Assembly: GCA_935421135.1 (NCBI GenBank)
Contig: OW285191.1
Location: 6,023,504 to 6,087,503, forward strand
Origin: Bugulina stolonifera
Lineage: Eukaryota > Bryozoa > Gymnolaemata > Cheilostomatida > Bugulidae
Length of the DNA: 64,000 nt
Direction: 5' to 3'
Below are positions 24,101 through 36,300 of the stretch, piece by piece. Each line of letters starts with the position of its first letter. The stretch's first letter is position 1. Under the pieces are notes generated by a model. That model had not been told where the DNA came from. It did no database searches and saw nothing but the letters and a program-made list of their open reading frames with translations. Made by a program: the position numbers and the translations under genes.

Positions 24101-24491
24101 ACCGCACCGCTCTCCTTATACACCTGCCAGGGACCTACTCCGAGCCACTCCAGACTCTCCTGCCGTCCAGTCCCCACCTCCTGCATCTCCTGTACTAACT
24201 CAGCCGAATGCCACACGTCCTGCATCTCCGGATCCGTCGTTCATGCAACAACTTGCTGAACTCAAGCCACGGATTCACTACCTTGCCAGCCGTCAACAGG
24301 TGGGGGACACTCTACGCCAACATCTGGAACCTCTCTATGCTCGAGAAATAGCTCTTCGTGAACTAGCCAACCAGCATCTAAACCACCCCCGACAACTCCA
24401 GCTTGTACAAGCAGACTTGGATATAGTATCCAGGGAATCTACACTGTACCGTACCCTTCTTAACTTGACACTAGAGACACCCATGACCTAG
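21153..24491 (+). CDS. Gag-like polyprotein of the LTR retrotransposon (1,112 aa)
   Basis: A single intact ORF in the GC-rich internal region. Residues 1-170 look like a Ty3-type Gag capsid: YNGQEDVELFIEDF near the N-terminus, then LIRLRAALHGPA and a helix-rich region with LRDYAALIRRLM. Residues about 205-330 contain four imperfect repeats of roughly 33-38 residues built around PTDTSEPVPVDEPIPT. Residues about 330-755 are low-complexity Pro/Ser/Thr-rich. Around 765-815 there is a Cys/His-rich module (C-x2-C....H....H and C-R-C....H..H) resembling two C2H2-type fingers rather than a CCHC knuckle. The C-terminus is helical (about 1020-1105). No protease, RT or integrase motif follows, and the stop lies 13 bases before the 3' LTR. 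The short ORFs on other frames here are shadows. Confidence 0.85.
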   Translation: MDRIRNLLQQVMYQAEQDLKTLSYNGQEDVELFIEDFTAMAERCNWNDRARLIRLRAALHGPAQECGRPRSVEEIFSRLREQYGLSAREARWKLSTLEQPAHTSLRDYAALIRRLMATAFEGAPPASLEEWAVEKFCLSVHDRGLRWYYTWLQPDDMEEALETGTAFQSNKGGKANPPKPQEELPADLLRKALHTLLQKCQGTDDGPTDTLEPVPVDEPIPTGAQQGEGGPPHIGRPQRPTDTSEPVPVDEPIPTAAKPKKSGPNHNGRPLRPTDTSEPVLVEEPIPTKPKVKSSHSKQKTPRVTSPSHSRPTASPTPVTVDEPKPTRPTPGKKRPHSKPNTSEVTTDHPPRLKGRLICPAPSDQTSQGKPDLSSTQKDQPDLATSRSDTNQQLIPAQIQYAPTDDLSCVELPDTTVQVRGLRIDTEQTVLDQTRELPLNLSKNVQVSTARPDPEDAKCRVAEPQDIIPTTEIQSILPAVQVHKAQRSCTESSIAEQFQPKIQIAELSKSPKADKKQSKATIAVFPRLFDESNKENVPEALPTIEPIAHPSASINTTAHRRVVLSRPALHRSTCIPTCSNSCTPRVTGEVNSSTRILSHSRADETATPPSMDHSNQPAFTAEGKQISVLPVRTESELEVQSTPVRLSGMNSLSLPTRHRPVGTEENSPEHSHRKEHELEGGGYTSDELCVVDASPLRKTLTPDGTPPPTPPPVTSTLKLATIKLHKLTDKLPIESSQHSGATKPWISTFTQQARDDLARRSQPNLKCAKCGFSGTLKRLNIHIWQHFARFYCRCGRSSVSRDALGHHFSRRSSICGKRLFLTDGPSYGALMEWWGVKDPPPFLPCRPTMDGQSGTNKPVYLPSSSSTRKRPPKRRHSPSPEQTPDSAPSDATSSSSSSPTTPAGPSLWRPPASTSAVSVGPPGRRERLPSWKTRPAPRKSMPAPQSGPLYEGSPPKVSCAASCTASPTLLIEPLQSRPTLEVSPHRSPYTPARDLLRATPDSPAVQSPPPASPVLTQPNATRPASPDPSFMQQLAELKPRIHYLASRQQVGDTLRQHLEPLYAREIALRELANQHLNHPRQLQLVQADLDIVSRESTLYRTLLNLTLETPMT

Positions 24492-24504
24492 TGTGAGGGG
24501 GCTA

Positions 24505-25167
24505 TGTGATGGTACGCCCAGTCGTATCTTACATCTGACACTCATTATTGCGTGCATACATGTATATATCTGCTTGTACTTTACTCTTATATTGTTATAT
24601 ATGATTGTATGATTATTTCTAAGTCTTTTAATGCCTTTTATACCCATGTACAGAGGCCCGACCTCTCAGAATCCATTGATATTCATTTTGTACATGAATT
24701 GGACCATTATAAGCAACTTTTGTAGAACCCGACCTATTTTGGGTCGGCCGTCGGGCTTCCGGCGGCCATCTTGTTGCGCAACTTCCGGACGACCACACGT
24801 CGTCTTTTCCCGACGTCATGTCGGCCGGAAGTCCTTATACTATATAAAGGGCACTGTTTTACTGTTCATTGTCTCAGTCTACGCTCGGCTTTCAATAAAG
24901 ACACATCTATACTTGATACAGGGACTTTCTCTTCCTTTTACTAGGTCATTCGCTTTGCGAACCGCCTACTAGGTTGAATTACTCTCTTTCACTGTATAGT
25001 CTGAAGGTCGGACTTGAGATCAGATGGGTCGTCTTTGGTAGTATTTGGGCTACTGAGACCGCTCGATCTTTCATGTAATGCGAAGTCCTATTACCACTCA
25101 TAGGCACTTCATTTCTGGGTCGATAGTCGTCCAAGGACGACCGCACCAAATCACAGAAACCATTACA
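24505..25167 (+). repeat. 3' LTR
   Basis: 663 bp, same as the 5' LTR except for one base seen (C at 24886). It is followed by the ATAT target duplication, and the displaced end of the lectin exon resumes at 25172. Confidence 0.95.
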
Positions 25168-25190
25168 ATATATGTGAACATTCACCTTAA

Positions 25191-27394
25191 ATTTGCAATT
25201 TCTTCTAGTAACTGCGACTCAAATGTTGTATAAATGTATGTTTTGAATTTGAAGTTGGATTTTGATGAGTAAAAAATTAGCCGAGTGAAACGGCTAACGC
25301 TTGATATCCATTACTTTATGGTTTCATTGTCTATAGTATTGTTTTCATTTATTGCTATGAATCGTGTTTGTCTATTATCTTGTACTCACTAGCCAACTAA
25401 ATTTAGTTTTTTCCCTTTTGATTAAAACTATTGTTCTTGCACACAAGCAATCACCAATAAAACTATTGCTTATTGAATTAGTTGTTATATTTTGAAATGG
25501 TTCATCCTGTCCTTCTCTTCAACCTCTGTAATAAAGCAGGTGTATATTAACTTACCAATAAAATCCTGGAGGATAAAATCATACTTCGCAGGCTACACTT
25601 CAGTTGGCACTTCGCATGCTCTCAATAACACTTGTACAAAAGCACTGACGTTTTCAGACAGTATTTATTTACGTTGTAATCCTCTTTTGCCTAAGAGAGG
25701 ATGTGCCGTTATTGATTTAATAAATACGGATTCATTCTCTGAAACAGAATAATAGGCCTATAAAGCAACCCATGCTGTTTAGTAATCTCCGTAAATTATC
25801 AAAGTTTTAAAATAATATATGCATGTATATGTCTTTACATAACATACTCAATGAGCAGCACTGCTGCCGGCATAGCCTCTAGGCTTCTGTACCTAACCAA
25901 AAGATGGCGAGTGAACATAGCTGTAAATACAAACTTCAAACTGCTTGAGTGTCTGTCCAAGATATTGATGACTATGATTTGTTATGTGTATTTGACCAAG
26001 AAGTGTGACAGTACTGTTTATAATGAGACTGGTTTCTACAGCCATCTATTCATAATGTAGTGTTTTATTGCAGCATCGACTATCATTATGTTTAACTTGA
26101 AACGTTGTTTGTAGCAGGCAGTCATCTCCCTAGTCGTAGGATATATAAAGACAAACACTTGGAATTATTGAGAGTGGACATAACTAGATTCTTACTGACT
26201 ATATAATGTTGAGGAAAGTTTCAAAAAATAGGCAGAAAGTTGCATAGCTTGATAGGGTAACAGCATAGATAAGCTAGTTGTACATGTACATGCAACTTCA
26301 TGGAAATGTACAATGTAACTCTAATAAATAAAAACTGAGAGAGAAAATTTTATTTTGGTTGTTATCTGATCAATAGTGTAGGCTTCTAGCAAAAACTTGC
26401 TTATAATACATGTACATAACTTAGACATGGCAAAGTTAGGTAAGTACCGGTGTAAGTAGATCTGAAACAGTGACCTACAATTCGGGGGGGAGTGGAGAAT
26501 GTAGAAGCATATAGCGATACATACACGTACATGCATATACAGGTACTGTACTACAAACTTCATGATGGTACTAATAAACATCATGATGTATTAAGCAACA
26601 ATTTTCTTCTTACATGCGCAGTTTCATTGAAATGCTGAGTTCAAATACATAAATAAAGGTTACTCATATTCTTATTGTACTATCTTAGATTTATTACATT
26701 CAACAATCATTCACTCTATTATAAAATATAGTAGGTATGTCCAGCAGAAGGCGCATTATAAGCGGAAAGTGTGGAGTCATCTGCCCTTATTGCCGTTAGC
26801 CAAGAGAGCGCAACTCTAAATACGCTATGGCAACACTAGCATTGGCATCGAGTACCCCAGTGTGAAACCATTAGCCAAATCAGTTCATACTGCTCAATAT
26901 CTTCCTATTTTTCAATTCAAATACAAAAACAATGCTTTCATTCAAGTGCTAATTTTCATCTATTTTCTGGCAGAAGAAAAACACATCATACACAAAATTC
27001 CATGTTTTTAACAACTTGATCAATGGAACGGGGCAGGTAAAATACTAAACAGTACAAATAAAGAGTAGAACTATACCTGCTTTAATATGAACGTGTAGAT
27101 GAACAAAAACAGGATATAGTTCATAAAAGTAAAACATTACAATATTAAATATTCTGTTATAACACGCTTAATATTTGTTTTATATGTAACTATGTACATT
27201 GCACTTGACACCATAATAATTATATAAAGCTATTCACATTAATGGTATAGTATATGTCTGAGTATACAAGTCATTAAGTGTATAACTAAAGCACATCTTG
27301 TTAATATTATATTATACAGAGTATACAAGATGCTATTATAATAATATTGCAATGTTAGGTAGACTATAAGACTATACAATAGACAATGATGTAA
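25191..27394. other. Intergenic between the lectin and CWC27 3' ends
   Basis: The two genes converge here. An AATAAA at 25456-25461 probably serves the lectin gene. The rest is AT-rich; the open frames at 25492-25752 and 25851-26060 show no family motifs or splice support. No structured repeat was noticed except scattered TACATGTA. Confidence 0.5.
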
Positions 27395-30300
27395 TTACAA
27401 CTTTTGCTCCTTTTCTTTACGTCTTCGCTTAGCTTCATTCTTTGCCTCTTCGTTTCTCCGTTTAGTCATGGGGTTCCTGGGGTCATATATCTCATATCTA
27501 TCAAGATCCGTTACATTAGCATCCAGGACTTTAGCGTGAGAGTCTCCGCAATCCAGTTTGTGAGACATCCTGTAACATGTAGACAGAAGTATTAAATGGA
27601 ATCAAGCCGATCTGGACATACATGTATAAGCTGAGACTCATGAGACTATACAAGTTCAGTAGAGCCTCATTCTGAAGTTCCCGTAGTTAGAGTTTTAGTT
27701 CTGGAGTTGACACTAAGCAGTATTAATGTGTTCCCGTTCCACAGGGAATGTCTGTGATTTCCTACACTCAGAATATCTCAAGCAATATATCTGTTTTCCT
27801 TTTCAATTAGACGTGATTTTGCTGCCGACAAAATGCTATATTGATGAAGGTTGCAGCTACATGTAGACCAGGTGTGTCTAGTCAGTTGTTAAGAACGTAT
27901 CTACCATTTATGTAGCCTATGTTCCAGTAATAGGATAATAGCAATAAACTACAGTTTAATCTATCAAATGAATTAGATATGGAGTTGTCTGACCTCTTTT
28001 AATCAAAAAAAAACAGACAACTTCAAAAGCTAGTTTAAAAAATAATGCATAATCAACAGTCAAACTAGGTAGATAGCAGCTAACACGTATACCCTACAGT
28101 GAATAGAGACACACATAGCCTACACATGTATGTGCATAGTGTTGTATTATTATATATTAAGAGTTATTCTCCCACACTGTATTATTATAATTAAGAGTTT
28201 CCCCCCCCCCACACGTGTGGTATCGTAGTTGATAGGATCTTTGTTGTTTATGGACATTGTATAACACATAGCTTGTGCTTTGCTGAATAACAGTTTAGAC
28301 TGACTTTCCACAATCTGCCCATGATAATATAACACATAGCCTATACTCCAAATACATACCATCCTTCGTCAGTTTCCTCAGTCTCATCGGCTTCACCACC
28401 AGTTTTATTCTTAGCCTGTGTTCCCTCCGCTTCATCACCCTCTCCATAAGCGGAATCAAACTGCTGCATGGTCTTCATTTTATTTCTAAACTTCTCTAAG
28501 AGAGCTTCCGTTTGTTTCTGTCTACTTGATGAGCCTGGAATTGTATCAGGACACCAGTTTCAATATTAGTTATTTACGAACAATCAGCATTTGCCACAAA
28601 TGCCAAGACGTAGAGCAAGAGTACCAGTGTAATATCTAAGCAATGCAACCCTACGTCAGTTTAGCATCATTGGAAAATACAAAACAAAAGTAATGAGAGG
28701 AAAGCTGCTACTAGAACCAGCTCTCCCCAGTCGACATGCTATTAGTTGGAGTTGTGCAACCCTGTCATGGGCCAGTGGTAAAAATTAATCACACAATGTC
28801 TGACTGACTATAGGGATGAGCCGAAGAATTCGCAACAATGACAGAACAGACAGGACAGAAAGCATATTATTACATGTGCATGTGTATGTAGGAGTAGACT
28901 AACCTTTCTTAGGCACAGGATTCTTCTGCTTGAGAAACGAATCTCTTGCTTTTGCATACTCAGAAACTTTAGCTTCAGATTCTAAGGAAATTACGAGTTA
29001 GTGTCAGTATTCCCGTCTCGACACAAGCATATACATATGTAGGCTATGCTGTTGATAGTTAGTTTATTACTAGCTAGAAAATGTGTATTATTCAAGTGGC
29101 AAATGACAAACAGTCTCCGATGTTCATTAAACTCCGAGATATACTGTATACTCTATTTCAACGAATACAAATATTTACATTACCTTTATCGTGTTCTTCA
29201 TCATCATTTATCTTCCCTTGATTTTTGGAATTCTTCAGCTCTTTCTGTAATTTTCTACTTTCTTTCTTCAGTTCCTCTCTGCAAATAGAGAAATACATCA
29301 TATCAATATGCATACAATAAGTGGGAAGGCAAAATGACGAGTGAAAAAGTCTTTAACATTACTGCTGTGGGCTGCTGTCTTTCCCGTTGAAACTCGGTCA
29401 TCTTCATTGGACTGGGCATGCTCATAAAATCATTCGACTAATTATGCCCAGAGTTCTGAAGAAAAGATCTGGTCAAACGATCAACCAAAACTCCTATTCA
29501 AAGACGTCATGAAACCTAGTCTCAAAGATTTACGCATGAATCTTATGTCTTGAACAGTGCTCTCTCTTCAGATGGTCTCTGTTGGAAATCCAAACTTTAT
29601 GCTGGACGACTTATTGAGACAAATTAAATCTTGTGCACACTGCATGAGAAGTGCCCCAAGTGTTGCAGATGATGACTAATAGAAGTAGCCAAACATTGCC
29701 ATCAGTTACAGATGCATGCCAACACACAATACACAGTATATATAAATGATACAATGTATATAGCCTACTGCAGTCATGCATATATAGATGGTAGATAACA
29801 CAAGGTATGCATGCACAATACATGAAATTGTGTGCACATGAGAACGCAACCTATGTCTGACACAATGGTGGTAAAATAGAGATAGAGAGAGGATGGGATA
29901 CTGAGATACAAGTAGTTATAACGTTGTTTCCAAACAGTTTAGAATAAACAATCAGAACACCAACTGTATTGACCACGTACACTTTTGAAGTTTTCTCTTT
30001 TGGAATCGTGTCAGCTGCTTTCTCATTGGCTGAATTACTAGACTGTTTAAGTTTCTGTCTAACTCTATCTAGCTGTTCCTCTGTAGCCTTAGTTTCCTCA
30101 GTAGGTACTGACATGTCTACGTCTCCGGGCAAAGTACTCAGTCTAGGATCGTCTGTTAGTTCATGTGCACTTTTACCTTTACTCCTCATAGTCTACAAAT
30201 TTGGAACTCGATTTAACAGAAAAATCGATACAAGTGGATTTCGATAATGTTTATTGCCATGTTTGGTAAGATCATGCTATAAGATGTGATCCCATAGCCT

Positions 30301-33300
30301 TATATCTTGGACATGGTGTTTTTAAAGAATACAGCCCACACCATATTATTATAAACATAGAAAAAGAATCAAATACAAATGCTATGGTGACTGCATTATT
30401 CATTTGTACAGATATAGAGGTATATCCTCGTATGTATGACACCAACTACATGTAGGTTATAATCTACCTTACCAAATACATATACTACATGTATACCTTT
30501 ATTCCTAATATGGAGTTATCTACCCATTCAAACACTAGCCTCTATAGCTGCATAACATAGTATCCCAATTCAAGGTAGTTACAGTGTGGCGGGCACTTTA
30601 CATGAACAACATACTATTCAGTACTTTAGATGGGAGTTGTCTGTCCGTACAAATACAAGGTAATAGATGAGACAACTCTCAAAACACGAATAGATTGAAT
30701 TCGTGAGCAACTACGTATAGAACCATAATATATAAATTAAACTTGTTAATTACCCAGAGACTATTTTAGGAATCTCTTAACCTCAGCAAATTAATAAATA
30801 GTGTTTAATTTTGCATCTGACCAGTCTGTAGTAGAGATTTACAGGACTGCTTCCATATTTGAATGAAACAAGACATCAGATTAGGTACGACACACGCACA
30901 CCTAGAGTAAACACTGAGTAGTAAGTTACACTGACCTCTACAACTTGATTAGTCATCTCTTCATCTTCCTCAGCCTCTTCTCCAAACGATAAGAGTTTAA
31001 AATCCCTGAAAAAGCAAAGCAATACATAAACTGAGTATATAAAAGCCTGTAGGCCTATACAAAACGTAACGGTACACATGTATGAATAGTGTGTACATAA
31101 TATAAGATGTTTTCTTTCATAGATAGGAATTTGTCCTCCCATTGGGAAATATTGTAAAACAAAATCATTCAAATCATATGAGCAAATAATAAGAACGTTT
31201 ACATGTCAATATCCAACAACATACATGAAATGTTCATAGATATGACAGCGTGTACCACGAACACCGTGTCTACGTCTATAAAATTAATCGTAGGCCACTG
31301 ATTTAACCAACTATGACCTACTTTTTACCCTTTGACTGTGATTTCTTCTTTTTACTCTCCTTTTTCTCAGGTTTGATAGTTTCCCTTGGCTCAATATCAT
31401 CAAAAGGATTTGATAGCACCTGTAAATAGATGTTAAAACATGACAAGCACATGTAGATAGATGCTAGAATATGACAAGCACCTGTTGTAGATAGATGTTA
31501 GAATGCGATAAGCACATGTGAACAAATGTTAGAATATGACAAGCACCTGTAGATAGATGTTAGAATATGACAAGCACCTGTAGATAGATGTTAGAATATG
31601 ACAAGCACCTGTGGACAGTGGAGATATAATTATTATAACACAAGTATAGATTTAGATATTACATGAGATAAAAATCAATCTCCGACTAAATCTCCGATAT
31701 ATTCAACAGTTTGTCATGCTGAAAACCATCCATACCGATTCACATCACTTTAAGTCACACCAAACCGAGTTGCACTCTTTAAAATCACATTATAATATCA
31801 CATCACAGGTATAGGATACAATGTCACCAGCCTATCAAATCTAGTCACAGGCCTATTACATATATTAAGACAAGCGATAGATAGGTAGATACATGTAGAA
31901 CAACTGACCTCTGTTTTCTTGATCTTAGGTGGATCAATAGGTCTATCATTGCCATCAGTGTGAATATCATTGATTTTAATGAGATTATACACAGTTTCAC
32001 CTGTCACCTGCAACATACATGTATACCATGCACAATGTAATATCATGTCTGGACTCGCCTACTTCTACATATCTGCGAATAATTATACCAGATTCAAACA
32101 ATAATGTAAAATGTAAACACAGTGTAAATCCTTGTCCCCCCCCCCCCCCCCCCAATCAGAAGACAGTCTTACATGTAAGTCACCAAAACTATTTCAGAAA
32201 CATTTCACCATAAACTAGTTTGCAGTGAGTAGCGCATTCAAAGCGTGTTTACCTTCCCAAACACTGTGTGCTTGCCTTGCAGCTCTTGGGTTGGACCCAG
32301 AGTGAAGAAGAACTGACTCCCGTTATCATCCTTGCCAGAGTTAGCCATGGCTAGTAGACCTCTTCGCACAAACCTCAACCTTGTGTGTATCTCATCCTAA
32401 ATCATAGGCAGGTAAATATACCCAGAGACAATAGACCCTTTTCCACAGCTCGATGTTTCAGTTTTGAAACATGGAGTTGTCTTCCCCCTCAGGGGAAGGG
32501 TTTTCTATATAATCCCAATGTAGAGTCTTACATTATTAGGATTCTTGGTGTCCCTAATTAAATGAGAATTTTATCTTGCAACTATGTTGTATAAAACCTG
32601 CACACAATTGCTATGCATAACATTGAAGTAATTTTGTATCATGCATAACTGATTTACAAGCAAAATACCTCTGCAAAGCTAATGTCTCTACCTGGAGGTA
32701 GCCAACCCTGGAATAGGAACTGAGCTCTGCTCTTTGATTGGACAGTAATAGCTATGAAACAACCTCCCTAGTTTCAATGAAAGAGACATGATTAATGCAT
32801 CTAACCCACTGCTTGTACCCATTATTGAATTCTTGTGGTAAATGGCACTTGGGAACATTGTCAATGAATAATCCACTGCACAGCAAAATATACCTTTGTT
32901 CTTGAATGATAATATTTATTATTATACCAGTGCTACCTTGCCTGATGTAACAGGACATACACACAGAAACTGTACAGGTAGATGCCCAGCTGTAACAGAA
33001 TGATTGCAATAATAGATATTTATCACACATATGCTCAAATAACATTATTATAATTGGATCCTGCTTAGGCCCAAAACTATAAATAAATGTTGTTGACAAT
33101 ATATTCTACACTAACAATTCAGCGACTGAGAAGTGCACAACTGCTATAGCAGATCATTTACAATTGTAACATTTTCTATCATTTGCAATAGCCTATTATA
33201 ATGGAGGATTCAACACAATTTTTTGAAAACAACCTTATTAGTCTTGCTGAAGTAAACACCTGGAGCCTGGAATCTGAAAGATTACTGCAGGAAGCGGGGT

Positions 33301-36300
33301 TGCAAGTTATCTGGAACACGAGCTGAATTATGTGCTAGTGTATACTACATGTACAATCATAAAATACCAGAAAAGCCTCGTGTAAGAGAAGAAGAAATGT
33401 CTAAAAAGATTGATTATAAAGCACTTTTCAGTGCTGAATGTTCATCACCAGATCCACACAAGTTGAAGGCTTGGGTCAATGAAAAGGAAGGTATGGGTAC
33501 ATGGCCCCCATTATCATATATTGAAATCGTGAAGTTCATAACTAAGCATGGCCAATCCTTGTCTGCCGATGCTCTTGCTTCTTATAAAACTGGTAAAGGG
33601 TTCAGTTACTTTTACAATGACTGGCTACAAGAGGTATGGTACCACAACATCAATAAGAGTAGTTCTGCCTGCTACGTTAAATCTCAATGCATACCTAGCA
33701 ATCGGCTAAATGACCCTCCTCATAACATATGGATTAAAGTTGTTAAGGAAGTAGAGTAGAATATATGAATAATATATTTTTGTGAATGAAAAATAAATAT
33801 TTTGCTACAGCTTTGTTGTTTACATGAATTTTAGAATATGGGCAGTGTAAGTGTATATGTCCTGTTAGATTAGAATTAGACCATGCTTTCCCAGTTACTG
33901 TTGCTCTAAATAGGGAGGATTGGGACATGTGGAGGGTTTACTCTTGCAGCAAAAATATGACTGCACCTGGCAGTAACTCACCCTGGATCAGAACTTTAGC
34001 TCTTATCTCTCTGATTGGACAATGATAGTTGTGAAATAACCTAACTGACTCTAAATCATGGATGGGCATCCCTTTTGGGTCGAAGGCCACTTTTAGATGG
34101 TAATTTCATAAAAGGCCACCATCACCTTTAACTTTTAATGACACAAAATGTTTACCTCCCTATATCACCATTTGTGAAGGCGCTAATGATCATAACGTGA
34201 TTCTTCTTATGCTGCTTCATATCAATGTTTTATAAATTGGATATTTGCTAAAAATTTAAAAACTCAAAGTCGTCCAGTTGTTCCAATGACTGCTTTATTC
34301 ACCTTTAATTATCCTTAAACGCAAATAAAAATGTGAAGTAGTATTACATAGAAAGTAAAAGTAAGAGATTGGTACCATGGTAATAGCAGTTTACATGTAT
34401 GTTTACATGGGACTCTTTTGGCATTGAATGCAATCCATGATTTGAGTGTGCTTGGCGTAATGTCTGTAGCGGAGAGGAGGAGGATGTCAGATTATAGTAC
34501 ATACAGTCCTTTTATTTTATCAACAACAAAAAGGCCGCATCAAATCAGCAAAAAGGCCTCAGTGGCCAAAAGGCCCCACGTTGCCCATGGCTGCTCTAAA
34601 TGATTCATACTACATCTGACCCACTGCTGCACATGTTTATTAGGTCTTGTGGCAAGTGGCATCTGATATCATTGTCAATGAATCATTCACCTTGCTGCAG
34701 CTTGCCTGTATACCACTATTTTGTATTGAATGACCAAAGAACAGTATAAAAGAAATAACATCAGCTCTACTTTCCCTGTTCTAACATATTATCATAAATG
34801 ACCAAACTGTCACATATTGCAGTATTATACATTGTGCAATCATGTTCAGGTATTTATCATTCATATGCCTAAATTGCATTGTTCATAATAGTAAAGAGCC
34901 CATCCCATCTGACAGCGACGACATGGTATATAAGTGTGTAGCCAAGAGTATTGGTGATTATTTAAGAGAAACAAAATTTTTCACCATGCCACGAAGATCG
35001 TGCTCAGTATTCAAAATGCAAAAATTATAATATGCTATTCATACATATTGCAGTAGTTCGACAATATCAACATGGTAGTCATTAAATTGGCTAAAACAGT
35101 GTTATAAGATAATATTATACTCATACATACTTGTTTAATTTTTAAATAGCCTATATTATATGGATAATCAAATCACAACATTCCTTTTTATATGCTTGTT
35201 CCCTATTATGAATATAAGCCTACCTATTGCCATCTGCTACAACTGGGTTGTTTACAATATTGTATTAGGCTCTATACTGTTGGCACATCTTGTTAGCTAA
35301 GGGAAGGTAGCAATAGTGTAATTTTTGTTACTGCTCCCACTGCTGTTATTTTGGTATTCAAGAGCAAAAAACAAAGGTTAATGATTGGTACATTTCTGTG
35401 TGAGAATTATTGACCATCTTACAGGTAGTAGGATTAATTATTCATTGACAATGTGCCCAGATGCAAGATTGCAATCATTCTGTTACAGCTGGGCATCTAC
35501 CTGTACAGTTTCTGTGTATGTCCTGTTACATCAGGCAAGGTAGCACTGGTATAATAATAAATATTGTCATTCAAGAACAAAGGTATATTTTGCTGTGAGG
35601 TGGATTATTCATCGACAATGTTCCCAAGTGCCATTTACCACAAGAATTCAATAATGGGTACAAGCAGTGGGTTAGATGCATTAATCATGTCTCTTTCATT
35701 GAAACTAGGGAGGTTGTTTCATAGCTATTATTGTCCAATCAAAGAGCAGAGCTCAGTTCCTGTTCCAGGGCTGGCTACCTCCAGGTAGAGACATTAGCTT
35801 TGCAGAGGTATTTTGCTTGTAAGTCAGTTATGCATGATACAAAATTACTTCAATGTTATGCGTAGCAATTGTGTGCAGGTTTTATACAACATAGTTGCAA
35901 GATAAAATTCCCATTTAGTTAGGGGCACCAAGAATCCTAATAATGTAACACTCTACATTGGGATTATATAGAAAACCCTTCCCCTGAGGGGGAAGACAAC
36001 TCCATGTTTCAAAACTGAAACATCAAGGTGTGGAAAAGGGTCTATTCTATCACATATGAAATATGTATCCTGCAGGCAATCTTATTCCGCTACCAATAGA
36101 AAGACATAGGACTTACAAACTGGACCAAAGTGTACTCTATTCTATTATGACAACCAAGGTTTGACACAGTGCCGAACTATGTCAGGTCATGACAAATAGT
36201 GAAATGTAGAAAGTATTACCATCCATATACAATAAACCCAAGCATACCACATTAGGCTACATTACGATAGCCTCATATAGTGAACATCACCCACATACTA

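Larger units (their letters stand above)
20156..25167 (+). mobile_element. Complete gag-only LTR retrotransposon (5,012 bp)
   Basis: LTRs 20156-20818 and 24505-25167 are both 663 bp and begin TGTGATGG and end CCATTACA. I find one difference between them (T at 20537, C at 24886), which indicates a very recent insertion. The 4-bp target duplication ATAT is at 20152-20155 and 25168-25171. Two bases after the 5' LTR lies a primer-binding site TGGTGGCAGCGGTGGGATTC (20820-20839), complementary to the 3' end of a tRNA-Leu type. A purine-rich tract GTGAGGGGG precedes the 3' LTR. The internal region holds one long ORF (21153-24491) and no protease, reverse transcriptase, RNase H or integrase, so the element must be mobilised in trans. 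Its base composition is clearly more GC-rich than the host sequence around it. Confidence 0.95.
18435..25190 (+). pseudogene. PAN/apple plus C-type lectin gene, last exon split by an LTR retrotransposon
   Basis: Exons: 18435-18672 (PAN/apple-like, with DLQCMDLCVQKTNCKTVAYD and C-x-L, the usual Cys spacing), 19054-19266 (first half of a C-type lectin domain, starting ICPVSYSYN and containing W-x-x-A-x-x-x-C), and a last exon 19954-20155 plus 25172-25190. Phases agree (1, 1). The second lectin half carries WIGAY, the long-loop motif EPD, DQCLV, W-M-D-V-P-C and, across the insertion, Y-I-C-E followed by H-S-P and stop. The retrotransposon at 20156-25167 interrupts the Ile codon just before the last conserved Cys. 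On this haplotype reading continues into the LTR and stops at 20187-20189, losing that Cys. The domain would bind sugars or proteins outside the cell; the EPD motif is intermediate between EPN and QPD, so specificity is uncertain. The 5' end is not found. Confidence 0.8.
32434..36042. mobile_element. 3.6-kb transposon with about 575-bp terminal inverted repeats in CWC27 intron 2
   Basis: Left arm 32434-33010 and right arm about 35468-36042 are near-identical reverse complements, starting GACCCTTTTCCACA and ending AGAATGATTGCAA. The flanking dinucleotide TA on both sides suggests a TA target duplication. The interior has a SAP-type reading frame (33256-33759) and, at about 33960-34056 plus 34602-34720, a third, diverged copy of the arm sequence that is itself broken by a hAT MITE. 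No transposase was recognised. Long arms, an internal gene fragment and nested copies resemble large non-autonomous fold-back elements. Confidence 0.85.

Noticed and set aside
21221..24259. Many minus-strand and shifted frames within the gag ORF
   Set aside because: They are shadows of the 1,112-residue ORF, caused by its GC-rich, stop-poor composition.
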